This document shows, piece after piece, positions 23,404 through 32,604 of a stretch of DNA of 64,000 bases (position 1 is the first letter of the stretch; each line of letters begins with the position of its first letter). The notes under the pieces were generated by a model. It had not been told where the DNA came from. It searched no databases and worked only from the letters and a program-made list of their open reading frames with translations. The stretch is taken from NCBI GenBank assembly GCA_907164885.2, contig OU015501.1:66874808-66938807 (forward strand), given 5' to 3'. The DNA is from Dolomedes plantarius (taxonomy: Eukaryota > Arthropoda > Arachnida > Araneae > Dolomedidae). The position numbers and the translations under genes are program-made.

Positions 23404-25446
23404 TTAAAGGGTGGGAGTTAGAATAAGAGAATTGATACAAGACTTGTTCCTCATGAATGCAGCAACTTCCTTGCACCAGTCTGTCCAATCCGTGGAACCT
23501 CTCTTGATGGTCGCAGTCCTAGTAAAGGGGTTCGTTGACCGTGTGGGCATCCTTCGTGCAGCAGGTCGTTGGTCCTGAGGCGCTGGTCCGGCTTGACGAT
23601 GGACAGGAGGTCTCTTGGGAGGAGGCCAACCTTGCTGGGCGGCAGAAATCTTCCGTTTCCTGTACTTATGCAAAGGAACTTTAAAATTGTCATTCTTCCT
23701 TTTGATAACCTTGTGTACCTTATCAGCGACGCATTCATCCTTTGATGGAGATTTTGTAGTGCACACTTTATTTTTCTTCGTACTTTTGCTTGTATCGGTA
23801 TTAGATTTTAATGCAGATTCTATTTTGTCAAATTTATACGCCGCACCAACGTGTTTAGTTACTGGCTTGATCTCTCTGCTTGTGTCATGTTTTTCAACAA
23901 ACTGACTCTGTTTTTGGTACTGGTGCTTATGCAACTTCTTGTTTACCGCCTTAATTACTTCAGTATTTGCAGTTTTAATGCTGGAACCTGAAGGCGCTTT
24001 TTCACGTTTTTTATCCCCCTTAACTTTAGTTTTATCCTCTTTTGACGAAAAAGTCTCTTTGAAACTTGCGACATCAGAATCGTTATCATTTATATTCGTT
24101 AACACTGCTTCAGTTTTAGGAAGATTAAGCTTTTCGTACTGGTGCGTTTTAATACAACCTACGTCTATAACTTCCGAAGCATCAGCTAAACTACTTACAG
24201 TATAACTCTGTGTCAACTTTTCATCTTGATTCTCAGTCTGGTTTTCATGTACTTTATTTAAAACCATATTATCAACCTGGCCTACACAATCCTCATTCGG
24301 ATGGAAACTTGAAATAATATCATCATTACCTAGCGAGTTCCTACTATCGTTTAAAGAATTTTTATTGTCGTCAACTAATAAGTATTCACTAACTTCCGTA
24401 ACGCATACTTCGTCATCTACTAAATTTCCTTCATTAACAGATGTGTGAATATCATCTAAAATATCAGGTATAGCATCAATAATATCAGGTATAGCATTAA
24501 TAAAAGTATCAGATGATTTATTTTCTAAACCACTAGCATTAGTATCGGCACTATTTTCAGAAATTTGTACTGGAATTACCTCATCATTCCAGCTAGACTC
24601 ACTTTCTTTATAAGCCACAAAAATACCCTGACTTTCACTATTCTCAAAATAAGGATTACTGCTCGGACAAAATAATACATTTGACCACACAGTTTCAACA
24701 GGTTGAACCATATCATGTGAATCAACTTGCCAGTGCAGGTAAGGTGCTTCCATATTATTTACTTTAAGAGCACTAATTTCATTATAACGCCGTGCGCTTC
24801 TATTATTTTGCCTGCGGTACTGCTTACGCTGCTGGTTTGAAACTCGCGAAAAATTTTGGCGCGGCTGTATAAAACTTCTCGTACCTGAATGACGGTGAGG
24901 GGTAGCGAAGAAATGTCTATTGTCATATTTAGCTAAAGCTTGAAGGAGGGTAACCTTGCTTGTAATTGTTTGATTATCTAAAAAATCTTGAACACCAGGC
25001 TTCAAACGTTGGATAACTATTTTTAAGATTATCGCTTCCGTCACCCCTTCTAAATATTCCTCACACTTGGAAATCTTTTCCATAGCAAAATCTAATGCAG
25101 ACTGACCTTCACGTTGCCTTAGCGAATAAATTTCCGCTTCAATTTCACTTTGATTAAAGGTCTTTGGAAAAACACTAAGAAACTGTTGCTTGAATGACAA
25201 ATAGTCAAAAATCAGATTACTGCTTTGCATGCATGTGTACCACTGATATGCACTACCTCTTAAAGCGGCTAGAGCAATTTTAAGTTTATCCCCCTCTGGG
25301 GTGCATTGTTGTTGAAAGTAATGCTCAATTTTCTTTAGGAATTGGCTTGAGGGGCCGCCATTGAAGGTGGCTTCGAATGGCGCAAAATGCTGAACCATAA
25401 TTACCCGAGGGAAATTTCCAGCAGGGTTTTGTTCTACAACACTCAT
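23404..25446 (-). CDS. Gag-like protein of LTR element
   Basis: An intact 680-residue frame fills most of the internal region. The start at 25446 lies about 120 bases after the primer-binding site. Residues about 20-175 look like a Ty3/Gypsy retrotransposon Gag capsid region: FNGGPSSQFLKKIEHYF, ALRGSAYQWY, YLSFKQQFLSVF and LKPGVQDFL. Residues 186-222 are rich in Arg and Gln and could bind RNA. I see no CCHC zinc knuckle. Residues about 240-480 are acidic and low in complexity, with a near-repeat AIPDIIDAIPDIL. The tail from about 490 is Lys/Arg/Pro-rich and ends in STDWTDWCKEVAAF. The expected role is packaging element RNA into particles. The intact frame between nearly identical LTRs suggests a recent insertion or selection. 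A domesticated host gag gene is unlikely given the flanking LTRs and target duplication. Confidence 0.85.
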   Translation of the reverse strand: MSVVEQNPAGNFPRVIMVQHFAPFEATFNGGPSSQFLKKIEHYFQQQCTPEGDKLKIALAALRGSAYQWYTCMQSSNLIFDYLSFKQQFLSVFPKTFNQSEIEAEIYSLRQREGQSALDFAMEKISKCEEYLEGVTEAIILKIVIQRLKPGVQDFLDNQTITSKVTLLQALAKYDNRHFFATPHRHSGTRSFIQPRQNFSRVSNQQRKQYRRQNNRSARRYNEISALKVNNMEAPYLHWQVDSHDMVQPVETVWSNVLFCPSSNPYFENSESQGIFVAYKESESSWNDEVIPVQISENSADTNASGLENKSSDTFINAIPDIIDAIPDILDDIHTSVNEGNLVDDEVCVTEVSEYLLVDDNKNSLNDSRNSLGNDDIISSFHPNEDCVGQVDNMVLNKVHENQTENQDEKLTQSYTVSSLADASEVIDVGCIKTHQYEKLNLPKTEAVLTNINDNDSDVASFKETFSSKEDKTKVKGDKKREKAPSGSSIKTANTEVIKAVNKKLHKHQYQKQSQFVEKHDTSREIKPVTKHVGAAYKFDKIESALKSNTDTSKSTKKNKVCTTKSPSKDECVADKVHKVIKRKNDNFKVPLHKYRKRKISAAQQGWPPPKRPPVHRQAGPAPQDQRPAARRMPTRSTNPFTRTATIKRGSTDWTDWCKEVAAFMRNKSCINSLILTPTL

Positions 25447-25568
25447 TTTTTAAATAGTATATAAGTACTTGCAACAATTTTATCAATATAAGTTCACAGT
25501 ACACAGTTTTTAATTTCAATTATGTTGTTCGTTACAAATTTAACGCTAACTACCAGGGTATATATAAT

Positions 25569-25579
25569 TTCGGGCGCCA
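25569..25579 (-). promoter_or_regulatory. Primer-binding site of LTR element
   Basis: TGGCGCCCGAA on the minus strand, one base inside the 5' LTR. The first 11 bases match the start of the well-known tRNA-Lys primer-binding site, then the match stops. It primes minus-strand DNA synthesis in LTR elements. Confidence 0.75.
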
Positions 25580-25580
25580 G

Positions 25581-26020
25581 TATAGAGTTTCTATGCTCAC
25601 TTCTACCCAGACTTGGGTGTATATAATTTGAAGTGGCACTCTATTTGAATTTGAAGCAAGCACAGTTTATACATGAAACAATGTTTATTGAATTCGTTGC
25701 ACATATAATTGGCTTTTACAGCAATAAGCATGCGTACTACTTGTACGGAATCTATAAACACAGCTTTCAAGAACAATATATTTTTATACTCACGAACAGT
25801 AAGTCAAACCAGCAGTACTGCCATGTAAACTTCTGGCCCGCTAAGCACTAGCGCAGGATAACACCTTTTCAACCTTGACAACCTCCCCCTTTTTATTAAT
25901 GACGCTGCGTGGTATTTATACTAAGCGCGTAAGCCAAAATTAGCATATCTGAAGCAGCTTCTTTAATTCATTAATTCAAAAGTTCGATTCTTGTGAATCG
26001 AATCTTGTGTATACCTTACA
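25581..26020 (-). repeat. 5' LTR of the gag-only element
   Basis: Same length as the 3' LTR with five substitutions. On the minus strand it runs from TGTAAGG to CTCTATA, with TATAAATA at + 25920-25913 and AATAAA at + 25689-25684, giving a normal U3-R-U5 order. Transcription of the element would start in this LTR, leftward. Confidence 0.9.
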
Positions 26021-26072
26021 ACCCTAATATAGAACCCTTACAAAGAACCATCACTTTGCCTTGTATTATCTT

Positions 26073-26100
26073 TGGCAGTGATGCTTAAGCATCACTGCCA
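26073..26100. repeat. 28-bp perfect palindrome
   Basis: TGGCAGTGATGCTT is followed immediately by its exact reverse complement, with no spacer. It lies 49 bp outside the right target duplication of the LTR element. Function unknown. Confidence 0.85.
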
Positions 26101-28050
26101 GTTGATACATTTATTTTTGAATAGATCCTACCATTATTTTATCAGTTGTTTTGATGGGATTTTTCATCAGCATTTCGGCAGAATATCATTGGAATGTGTG
26201 CCAGAAATAACAGAAGCAAAGACGTAGAAAAATGTTACCGTATTGCGTTTTCTTCGTCAACATCAACAACTGAGGCACGTTATTTTACTGACACAACAGA
26301 AATTTCTCAATGGATATTATTTTTATGCTAATTATACTGACTATAAAAACTATCGTTAAACTTTTCTAATTGTTCATTCGCATCAGGGAATACAGTTTTA
26401 TGGTCTTCAAATCATCTATTTTTCCGAAGATAAGAGATGAAATTGGCCCCTTATTATATTTAATAGTATCTTTATAAGAATCGCTTGTTTGTTTTTATAT
26501 TACATTAATTTTACAGTTTAATGAAAATCAACTACCTTATATTTATTTTTAGTCATACTTTAATATAAAGGCTTTGCAATCAATTAAAAAAATAAGATGT
26601 GTTTCTGTATAACATCTCTCTAATCCAACACCTATGTCATAAAAACATCTGCCCTAAAAGGAAAAATCTAAATCAAAAATAAAGGACTCCAATGTTTACT
26701 CCATTGGTTATCTAGGCTGTTGTGTGTCGCAATCCATCTTAGAAAAAGAAAATTTCCTACATCTAAACAGCCAGCAGGAATTCAAAAATGGAAAGGAGGA
26801 AGCAAGGTTATTTGGCAAAGAAACCTCCTTAATATAAATGTCGTTAACAAAAATAATATTGTTCAAATAAACTTTTCAGCAAATGAAATTTTTAATTTAT
26901 TTAATATGCTTGTTATTGATACTCAATACGTGTTCACAGACGCCCCGAATTTATGCAAAATTATTCTTTACGATATAATTAAATAAAATGAGTAATTTTT
27001 TTCTTTACAATGCATTATTCGTATTATTTTACATGTATTTAATGTATATAAAAGAATGTTTCGATGTACTGTAAAACAGTACATTGAACTGTAAAACAGT
27101 ACTGTATAACAGTTCTTCCTTTTTTAAGATGAATATGCCTAGATACCTAAGTTTTTGATTTCGAAGGTCTTGATAATTTTGTACAAAGGGTAAATCGTTT
27201 ACTAACAATATGTTTTACAATTATGGAAATGGGTGAGAATTAGAAACTGAAGGTTTAATTATTTGGATATAGAGCTCTAAAAAGTTATGAATTCTCTTTA
27301 TATGAAAAAATAGGGATCAGATCAAATTCAATTATACTATTTTATATATTAATTTAAAAATATCTATCCCTCTAGTTCTAATTTGAAAATTCAATCACGT
27401 TCATTTCGGGAAGTAAGACAAATAAATTCAACATGAAAACTTCCTTTTTTAATTTGCTGAAAATTAAAAAAATTGTGTGCGTGTGATAACAGGACTAATG
27501 ACTTTAAAAGAGTATGGGTAAGAGGTAAATCAATGTTTTGACGATGAAGAGGTCAAGACACTATTAAACTTTTAAATACTAGTATCTGGATTGGTAGGTC
27601 TTCCAGTAGAATCTCAAATAATTATAAATCTGGAAACATCCATGCTCAAGTTTGCTACAAATCAGCGAATAATAAGCTAGTTTTTCATTTAAAGTTAGAA
27701 CTTTAAATGAGACGTATTGTATAACTGCATTATCTTTTACAGATTGATATGTGAAATAAACACGCAATGATTTTAATTGTCTCGATGCAAAAATCCTTGA
27801 GAGTAATCGTATCATTCATGATTCACTTATCAAAATAAGTCTGAGAAACATGGACATTATTCAACAGGATATTGACTGAGAACTGATTTTTTAATGCAGA
27901 TGAAGTGTGTTTTTTTGGAACGAAGTTCTTTTACGCGGCTTACAGTAGAGTGAACTGGCAGAAATCGTCACGTAAGGATAAAGCGTTATGCCCCCTCCAT
28001 CTAATCTCGGTGTGAATGTATTCAACTAATCACTTCAACTTGCTGTGCTA
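26101..28050. other. No recognisable gene
   Basis: AT-rich sequence. A small cluster of TGTACTGT/ACAGTACA hairpins lies at 27064-27115. The open frame 26720-26986 has no recognisable domain. Confidence 0.5.
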
Positions 28051-28051
28051 A

Positions 28052-28122
28052 GACTGGCACAGTGGTAGAGCACGCGGCACCTATTATTTGGTCCCCGGTT
28101 CGATCCCGGTGGATGTTTTTTA
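28052..28122 (+). repeat. tRNA-like sequence, probable SINE head
   Basis: TGGCACAGTGGTAGAGC is a good A box and CCGGTTCGATCCCGG a near-perfect B box and T arm. The anticodon stem (around CGGCACCTATTATTT) and the acceptor stem do not pair, so I do not call it a tRNA gene. It may be a SINE head or a decayed tRNA. Confidence 0.45.
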
Positions 28123-28519
28123 TGTAGATAATTCTAAATATTTGAATTTTATTCTTTTAATTCTTATTATAATTTAATTTTACTTATTTGAAGAGGGCTT
28201 AATTTTTATATTTTTATTTACTGTTGAGCACATATTTTCTGATGCACATATCTTGCTACTGGAGGTAAAGTCGTTCGACCATGGCACTCCAAGAATCTTT
28301 ATATATTTCGCTACATGCCCCCTCCAGGCGACCTTTCCCTTACTTTCTCTTTCTCTTTTTCTCTGTCTACTTTTTCTCTGTCTTTCTATTATATACGGTT
28401 GTATGTGTGTGTGTTCGTGCGAGTATCGAGATTCGAGCAGCAAGCATTGTGCGCGGTCAGCTGTATAACCTCAATTCTAAACACGTGTAAATATTATTTA
28501 AAGTTATTTATCCATCGAT

Positions 28520-28810
28520 CGTTGTTAGAATATACTGAGGGAGGTTCTAAATTACTTAACCAAAATTTTCATAAACTTCCACTCATATTGGCTGGAGACT
28601 TCAACGTCAACTTCAATGATAAAGAAAAATTTTAAAAGCTCACATCTTTTTAATCAGGTACATTTGATTTAACTCTTAATAATGACCCGGCGCAGTTCAC
28701 AACGAAATACTGTACAACCGTTGATGCTGTTTTCTCGAGATACTTGGATAAAATTGAATCTCAAACATATGCATCTTATTATAGTTACCATAAGCCAATA
28801 ATTACCATGA
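28520..28810 (+). pseudogene. Endonuclease-like (EEP) fragment
   Basis: One frame reads NQNFHKLPLILAGDFNVNF and stops shortly after. The next frame continues FDLTLNNDPAQFTTKYCTTV, DAVFSRYLDKIESQTYASYY and SYHKPI. GDFN is the metal-binding motif of the endonuclease/exonuclease/phosphatase fold, and SYHKP lies where the family has its terminal catalytic His. Such domains occur in LINEs and in some Helitron-type elements. There is no intact frame and no catalytic N-terminus, so it is a transposon-derived fragment. The parent family cannot be told from this piece. Confidence 0.5.
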
Positions 28811-28824
28811 TACAATATAATGAT

Positions 28825-29304
28825 TAAATTTAAAAAGAATTTTTTCTTATTAGGAATTTTTTTATATATAATTTTTAATTCACTATTGTATATTTAATTT
28901 TTAATAAATGACTATTTTTCCTAAAATATTAAATGAAATTTATTGATTTAAATCCTTACTTTAAACTTTTGCTTTGAAAAAATGGTAAAAAATAAAAATA
29001 AATATACAAATTAGAGAGAGAGAGAGAGAGAGAGTTGGTTGAATAAAAGAGGGCTGCGCTTTTTGGCGTGACAAAAATACACTAATATAATTAATAGAAA
29101 TCTACATATTAAATCACGTTTAGAGTTGAAAAATAAAGTAAGGAACTTCGTTCCTGACGGCGATCCCCAGACCGCACAATTTTTTTTTAAATTTTCTTTC
29201 TGTGTGTGTTTTGTTTGCTTTTTTATCAATTGTTGTTTATACTTTGCTGGTTGGAGTAATAATGTGTAAATATACATGATAATATGTTTTCATATTCAAC
29301 GAAC
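28825..29304. other. No gene; (GA)n run
   Basis: AT-rich, with a (GA)n run at 29013-29033. Nothing else is supported. Confidence 0.5.
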
Positions 29305-29550
29305 AGGGGCTTGTGGCTGCCCTGTGGTACAGTGCGCTCGTTTTCGGCGCTGAGGTTGCTCGGTTCGAATCCCGGCGTTGCGCCACGAAAAATGCCTCCG
29401 TTTGGGACTTCCCTTCATAGGGGGTAATGCTGTCCGCCTATATGGTGCCCCCTTAATAAAATGGACAGTAAAACTGAGGCGTAGTTTAGGCGAATGTTTG
29501 TCGACAAGTGCCTCCGCATTGGAGAAAAAATATTCAGCAAAAATCTCCCA
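29305..29550 (+). repeat. tRNA-derived SINE, family A
   Basis: A head with TGGCTGCCCTGTGGTACAGT (A-box region) and CGGTTCGAATCCCGG (B box) is followed by a body containing CCACGAAAAATGCCTCCG and a tail with CGACAAGTGCCTCCGCATTG. The reverse complement of the same head and body occurs at 37440-37630, and the tail alone at 36190-36222. Confidence 0.65.
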
Positions 29551-29899
29551 CATTGAAGAAAAGGGTTATCGACATGGGCTTCAGGACTCTGGGCTCGGGT
29601 TCAAATCCTTTGTAAGGCTTGGACATTTCTGTGATGACACCTCATAAGAAGCGGTAGTGGATCACCTATACCAGTGGAGGCCAAACTTTTGATCACTACG
29701 GGCGACCTTTAATTTAAAATATAGGCGACGGTCTACCAACATCGTATGTGTTGCGTGATCATGGGAAAATTAGTAATTTAAAGCCAAAAATTAGTTTAAA
29801 TTTAATAGAATCATCGATATTATTAATTATATTCAATATCAAGTTATTTTAATAAGAGAAAAAAAATGTTTTCTTCTTACAGACTAATTAGTTTATAAA

Positions 29900-30295
29900 T
29901 AAAACAATATGTTGTTTTTGTTTTCCAATCCCCTTGGTGTAAGCTTAAGTCCAAAGGACCTAGGTCCTCAAATCCTAGGTTCTTGACGAAGGGTAGTAAG
30001 CAGTTTTACTTTAAGGCGAGGTACCACTAGGGCTGAAGTCTGTCTTGACCTCGAAGAACATCGGTCTCGTCATTTTAAACAGAGTCAAGTGACGACACCG
30101 GAATACCTCACCTGGCACCTCCAGAGGTAAATTTGAGAACTTGGAGGACATTGTAGCCACGGCCTATTTTACGTGCCCCGGCCACCATTAGGGAACACGG
30201 CGATGGATTTGCAGCGATGAGCATCGAACCAGGGACGTTCAGATCCCTGGCCCGCTGCTCTTGCCAACAGGGCCACCACTCCCGTAAAACAATAT
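29900..30295 (-). mobile_element. SINE nested in the hAT element
   Basis: A minus-strand SINE (29911-30284) is flanked by an 11-bp duplication, TAAAACAATAT (29900-29910, 30285-30295). Its tRNA-like head is at the right: GGGAGTGGTGGCCCTGTTGG (A-box region) and TCCCTGGTTCGATGC (B box), read on the minus strand. The A-rich tail lies at the left (seen as GTTGTTTTTGTTTT on the + strand). Its body differs from the other SINEs in this window. Confidence 0.75.
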
Positions 30296-30367
30296 TAATC
30301 TTATTGTCTTATTATTAATGCGAACAATGTTATTGTAAATTAATTTTAACTATTATCTTTATTTCGT

Positions 30368-31152
30368 ATGAGAGGACGCGCTGGAAATATGACATTGCAT
30401 ATTTTCGGCAAGTTTTTCGTACTGCGGTTCATATGTACTTATAGCTATTCGTTAACACGCTGCCAAATGGTCATCTGTCAAACGGGAACGATGTTTTGTT
30501 TTGATTGCATTCATAGTAGAAAATGTTGTTTCGCAGAGGTAAGTATAGCAGCGAAAAAGGTTGTTAAATATGATGCGCATCTCCATAAACATGGATATTT
30601 TTCTTCACAAAGTAAATTTCAATAATTATTTTGAGACGAATCTCTTGATTTCAAAAATATATCGCATTTTACGTTAAGGATTTCATTCTCAACTAGCATT
30701 TGATCCACATCCAAAAATTCTTTTAATTTTGTTGATATTTCTATTTTTATTTCATCATTGAATGGGAATGGCATGAATATATCCTGTATTTTAGAAATAT
30801 CTTTAAATCTTCTGTCAAGCTCATTTCGTAACGGAGACATCTTATTAGCATATTGGACGTATTCATTTGAGTTTTTACATGTAGATTTAGCTGCCATATT
30901 TTCAAATTGTTTTAAATCTCCTCTCCTTAGTTGTACTTCTAGGAATATAAGTTTCCCCTTGAATGCATTAACATCGCTAACCATTTCAGTTAATGTTTTG
31001 TTCTTTCCTTGAAGTTGCAAATTTAATTCATTTTGCTTTCCTGTAATGTCAGAGAGAAAAGCAAGATCACGCATCCACTTATCTTCCAATTGAGGATATG
31101 ATGTATTAACATTTGCCATAAATTCTTTTACTTCAGGCAAAAGATTCGCCAC
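30368..31152 (-). pseudogene. hAT transposase, C-terminal part
   Basis: An open frame of 177 residues (31152-30619) begins MANLLPEVKEFMANVNTSYP and includes DKWMRDLAFLSDITGKQNEL and LQLQGKNKTLTEMVSDVNAF. This region is typical of hAT transposases and of hAT-derived GTF2IRD2-like proteins. Beyond its stop, minus-strand frames down to about 30370 read YPCLWRCASYLTTFFAAILT and IWQRVNE, a decayed hATC dimerisation domain. The BED zinc finger, the first catalytic residues and the true N-terminus are absent. A full hAT transposase is about 600 residues, so this is a truncated, stop-broken copy. Confidence 0.8.
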
Positions 31153-31959
31153 GTGAGTATATATAACCTACAAGTCAACGCTTGTATTACCCGTCGGGTT
31201 TTAGAGAGAGACTGCCGCCGATGATCGGCTAACTTCGAGATTCTAGCACGTCCTCTCTGTCGGACGGTTTGTCTCGCATGATATGTGACCCTGGAAGCAC
31301 ACATTCGCGAAACAGAGAGCGAAGTGTAGGGGAAAGCAGTGATTTATTGGTCCCGTCGCCGAGAGGAGGTTCTATGGCGTCCCTCGTGCCTTTGAAGATT
31401 CGTACTAGACCGCCCCGGATGGCGGTTTTAAGACGAATCTTCAAAGCGACGAAATACTTCCCCCGCGTTGGGGGGAGGGGATTAATCGACTCCAAAATGT
31501 GTCAAGAGACGACGGGGGAGCTGATTCGCTTGTGTGTAAATGCGCCTTGAGACGAGGAACTGAGATGTTTACATATCAGACCGCGTAACTAGGAATAGTT
31601 ACGCGGTCGACCAGTCGACCGTGGTCGCCGCTTTGGCCACCCCTGACCTATACGGTGTTCCCATAATAAAGAAGCCAATGGAATTATGTTGTTGATGGAC
31701 GAATATCCTGAGAACAAGTGCCATCCTGGAGGAAAAAAATGTGTTCAGCTAATAAGGTTGATAAATGAAATCTATTAACAAATAAAAACGAAATTTGATC
31801 TGCTGCACAACTTTTTCTTAAATTATAAATCTTGGAAAGATTTTTGTAAATTTCAGCTCTTGCAGAGGAGTCTCTGTGTAAAAAATTAATCAAATCAAGC
31901 AAATTCTTCAATTTTGTATCAGAAGAAAAACCATTGTCATCAGGATATACTACTGTTTA

Positions 31960-32145
31960 AGATGGTTGGTTGGTTTAGAGAGCTACAGTCAACTTTTACT
32001 ACACAATGGTTAATCAGATCAGGACCTATAACTTAAAGTCAATTCCGAACGGTTTGAAACATTCTTGAGACTCGAACCCTGTGTTTCGAGACTCTGAGCC
32101 GAACGCCAGTCCACTAGCTATCCGGCTATCATCTGTCATTCTAAT
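31960..32145 (-). repeat. tRNA-like SINE head, minus strand
   Basis: Minus-strand reading gives ATAGCCGGATAGCTAGTGGA (A-box region) and ACAGGGTTCGAGTCTC (B box) about 35 bases later. No tRNA cloverleaf forms. The tail is indistinct. Confidence 0.45.
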
Positions 32146-32604
32146 TTCTTAGAATAGTCATGTAATATAGGTAAAACGTTAATTTCAAACTACCTCTCAA
32201 TTAAGAACTTGTAATATTATAAACTCGTTATTAATGTAATTTTGTAAACTGACATTTCTAACGAGTTTTGTTCATTAAGTTCCTAGCTTTTGTTTTCCTA
32301 TAAATACTACCAAATCCAAAGACATATTTTGTTTTAAACCCAATGGTATCAGAATGATGTATGTCAAAATTTTAGCGAAAATAACAAAAGGCTTTTTAAG
32401 ATAGAGAAGCAATCTTAATTTTTATTAAGATTAAGAAAAGCAATCTAAATTTTTATTAAATCTTAATTTTTTAGAAAAAAAATTAGATTTTTAACTTGCA
32501 TTTTCAAAAGATTTAATTTTTTTACTGTCTTAAAAGTGTCCACTTTAATAAAATACGCCTTTTTTGCATTCCATTAATTTTCTGCCTGGATAAAATTTCT
32601 GAAA
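32146..32604. other. No recognisable gene
   Basis: AT-rich sequence, nothing supported. Confidence 0.5.

Larger units (their letters stand above)
22425..26024 (-). mobile_element. Young non-autonomous LTR retrotransposon
   Basis: Two 440-bp LTRs (22429-22868 and 25581-26020) in the same orientation flank 2,712 bp and are themselves flanked by a 4-bp duplication, ACCC (22425-22428, 26021-26024). They differ at 5 of 440 positions (about 1.1%), so the insertion is recent. On the minus strand the 5' LTR is the right one. It is followed after one base by a primer-binding site, TGGCGCCCGAA (25579-25569), and the 3' LTR is preceded by a purine run, GAGGGAGG (about 22880-22873). The internal region has a gag-like ORF but no protease, reverse transcriptase, RNase H or integrase. 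That makes it a gag-only element (TR-GAG type) that would depend on a partner's pol. A solo LTR of the family is at 46343-46860. Confidence 0.9.
29664..31653 (-). mobile_element. hAT DNA transposon, inactive
   Basis: The element proper is 29672-31645 (1,974 bp), flanked by the perfect 8-bp duplication ACCTATAC (29664-29671, 31646-31653). The left end is CAGTGGAGGCCAAACTTTTG and the right end, read inward, is CAGGGGTGGCCAAAGC. Short CAG-starting inverted repeats and 8-bp duplications define hAT elements. On the minus strand a GC-rich leader (31640-31155) contains two hairpins (31391-31445 and 31579-31608), followed by a transposase remnant. Another SINE is nested at 29911-30284. Confidence 0.9.
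29551..31765 (+). repeat. SINE copy interrupted by a hAT element
   Basis: The left part (29551-29671) has a B box (CGGGTTCAAATCC) and CTTGGACATTTCTGTGATGA. The right part (31646-31765) continues with CGGTGTTCCCATAATAAAG and a family tail, AACAAGTGCCATCCTGGAGG. The 8 bases ACCTATAC appear on both sides of the hAT insertion as its target duplication. A related uninterrupted copy is at 47670-47880. Confidence 0.6.

Noticed and set aside
23939..24205. 88-codon + strand frame
   Set aside because: It is the antisense shadow of the gag-like ORF, as is the frame at 23615-23905.
23404..25446. Possible domesticated gag (Arc-like) host gene
   Set aside because: It lies between near-identical LTRs with a target duplication and a primer-binding site, so it belongs to a recent retrotransposon.
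28052..28122. Functional tRNA gene
   Set aside because: A and B boxes are good, but the anticodon and acceptor stems do not pair and no CCA-side complement is seen. Called a tRNA-like repeat instead.
31229..31550. Overlapping 88- and 93-codon frames in a GC-rich patch
   Set aside because: They lie in the leader region of the hAT element, on both strands, with strong hairpins. They show no protein features.
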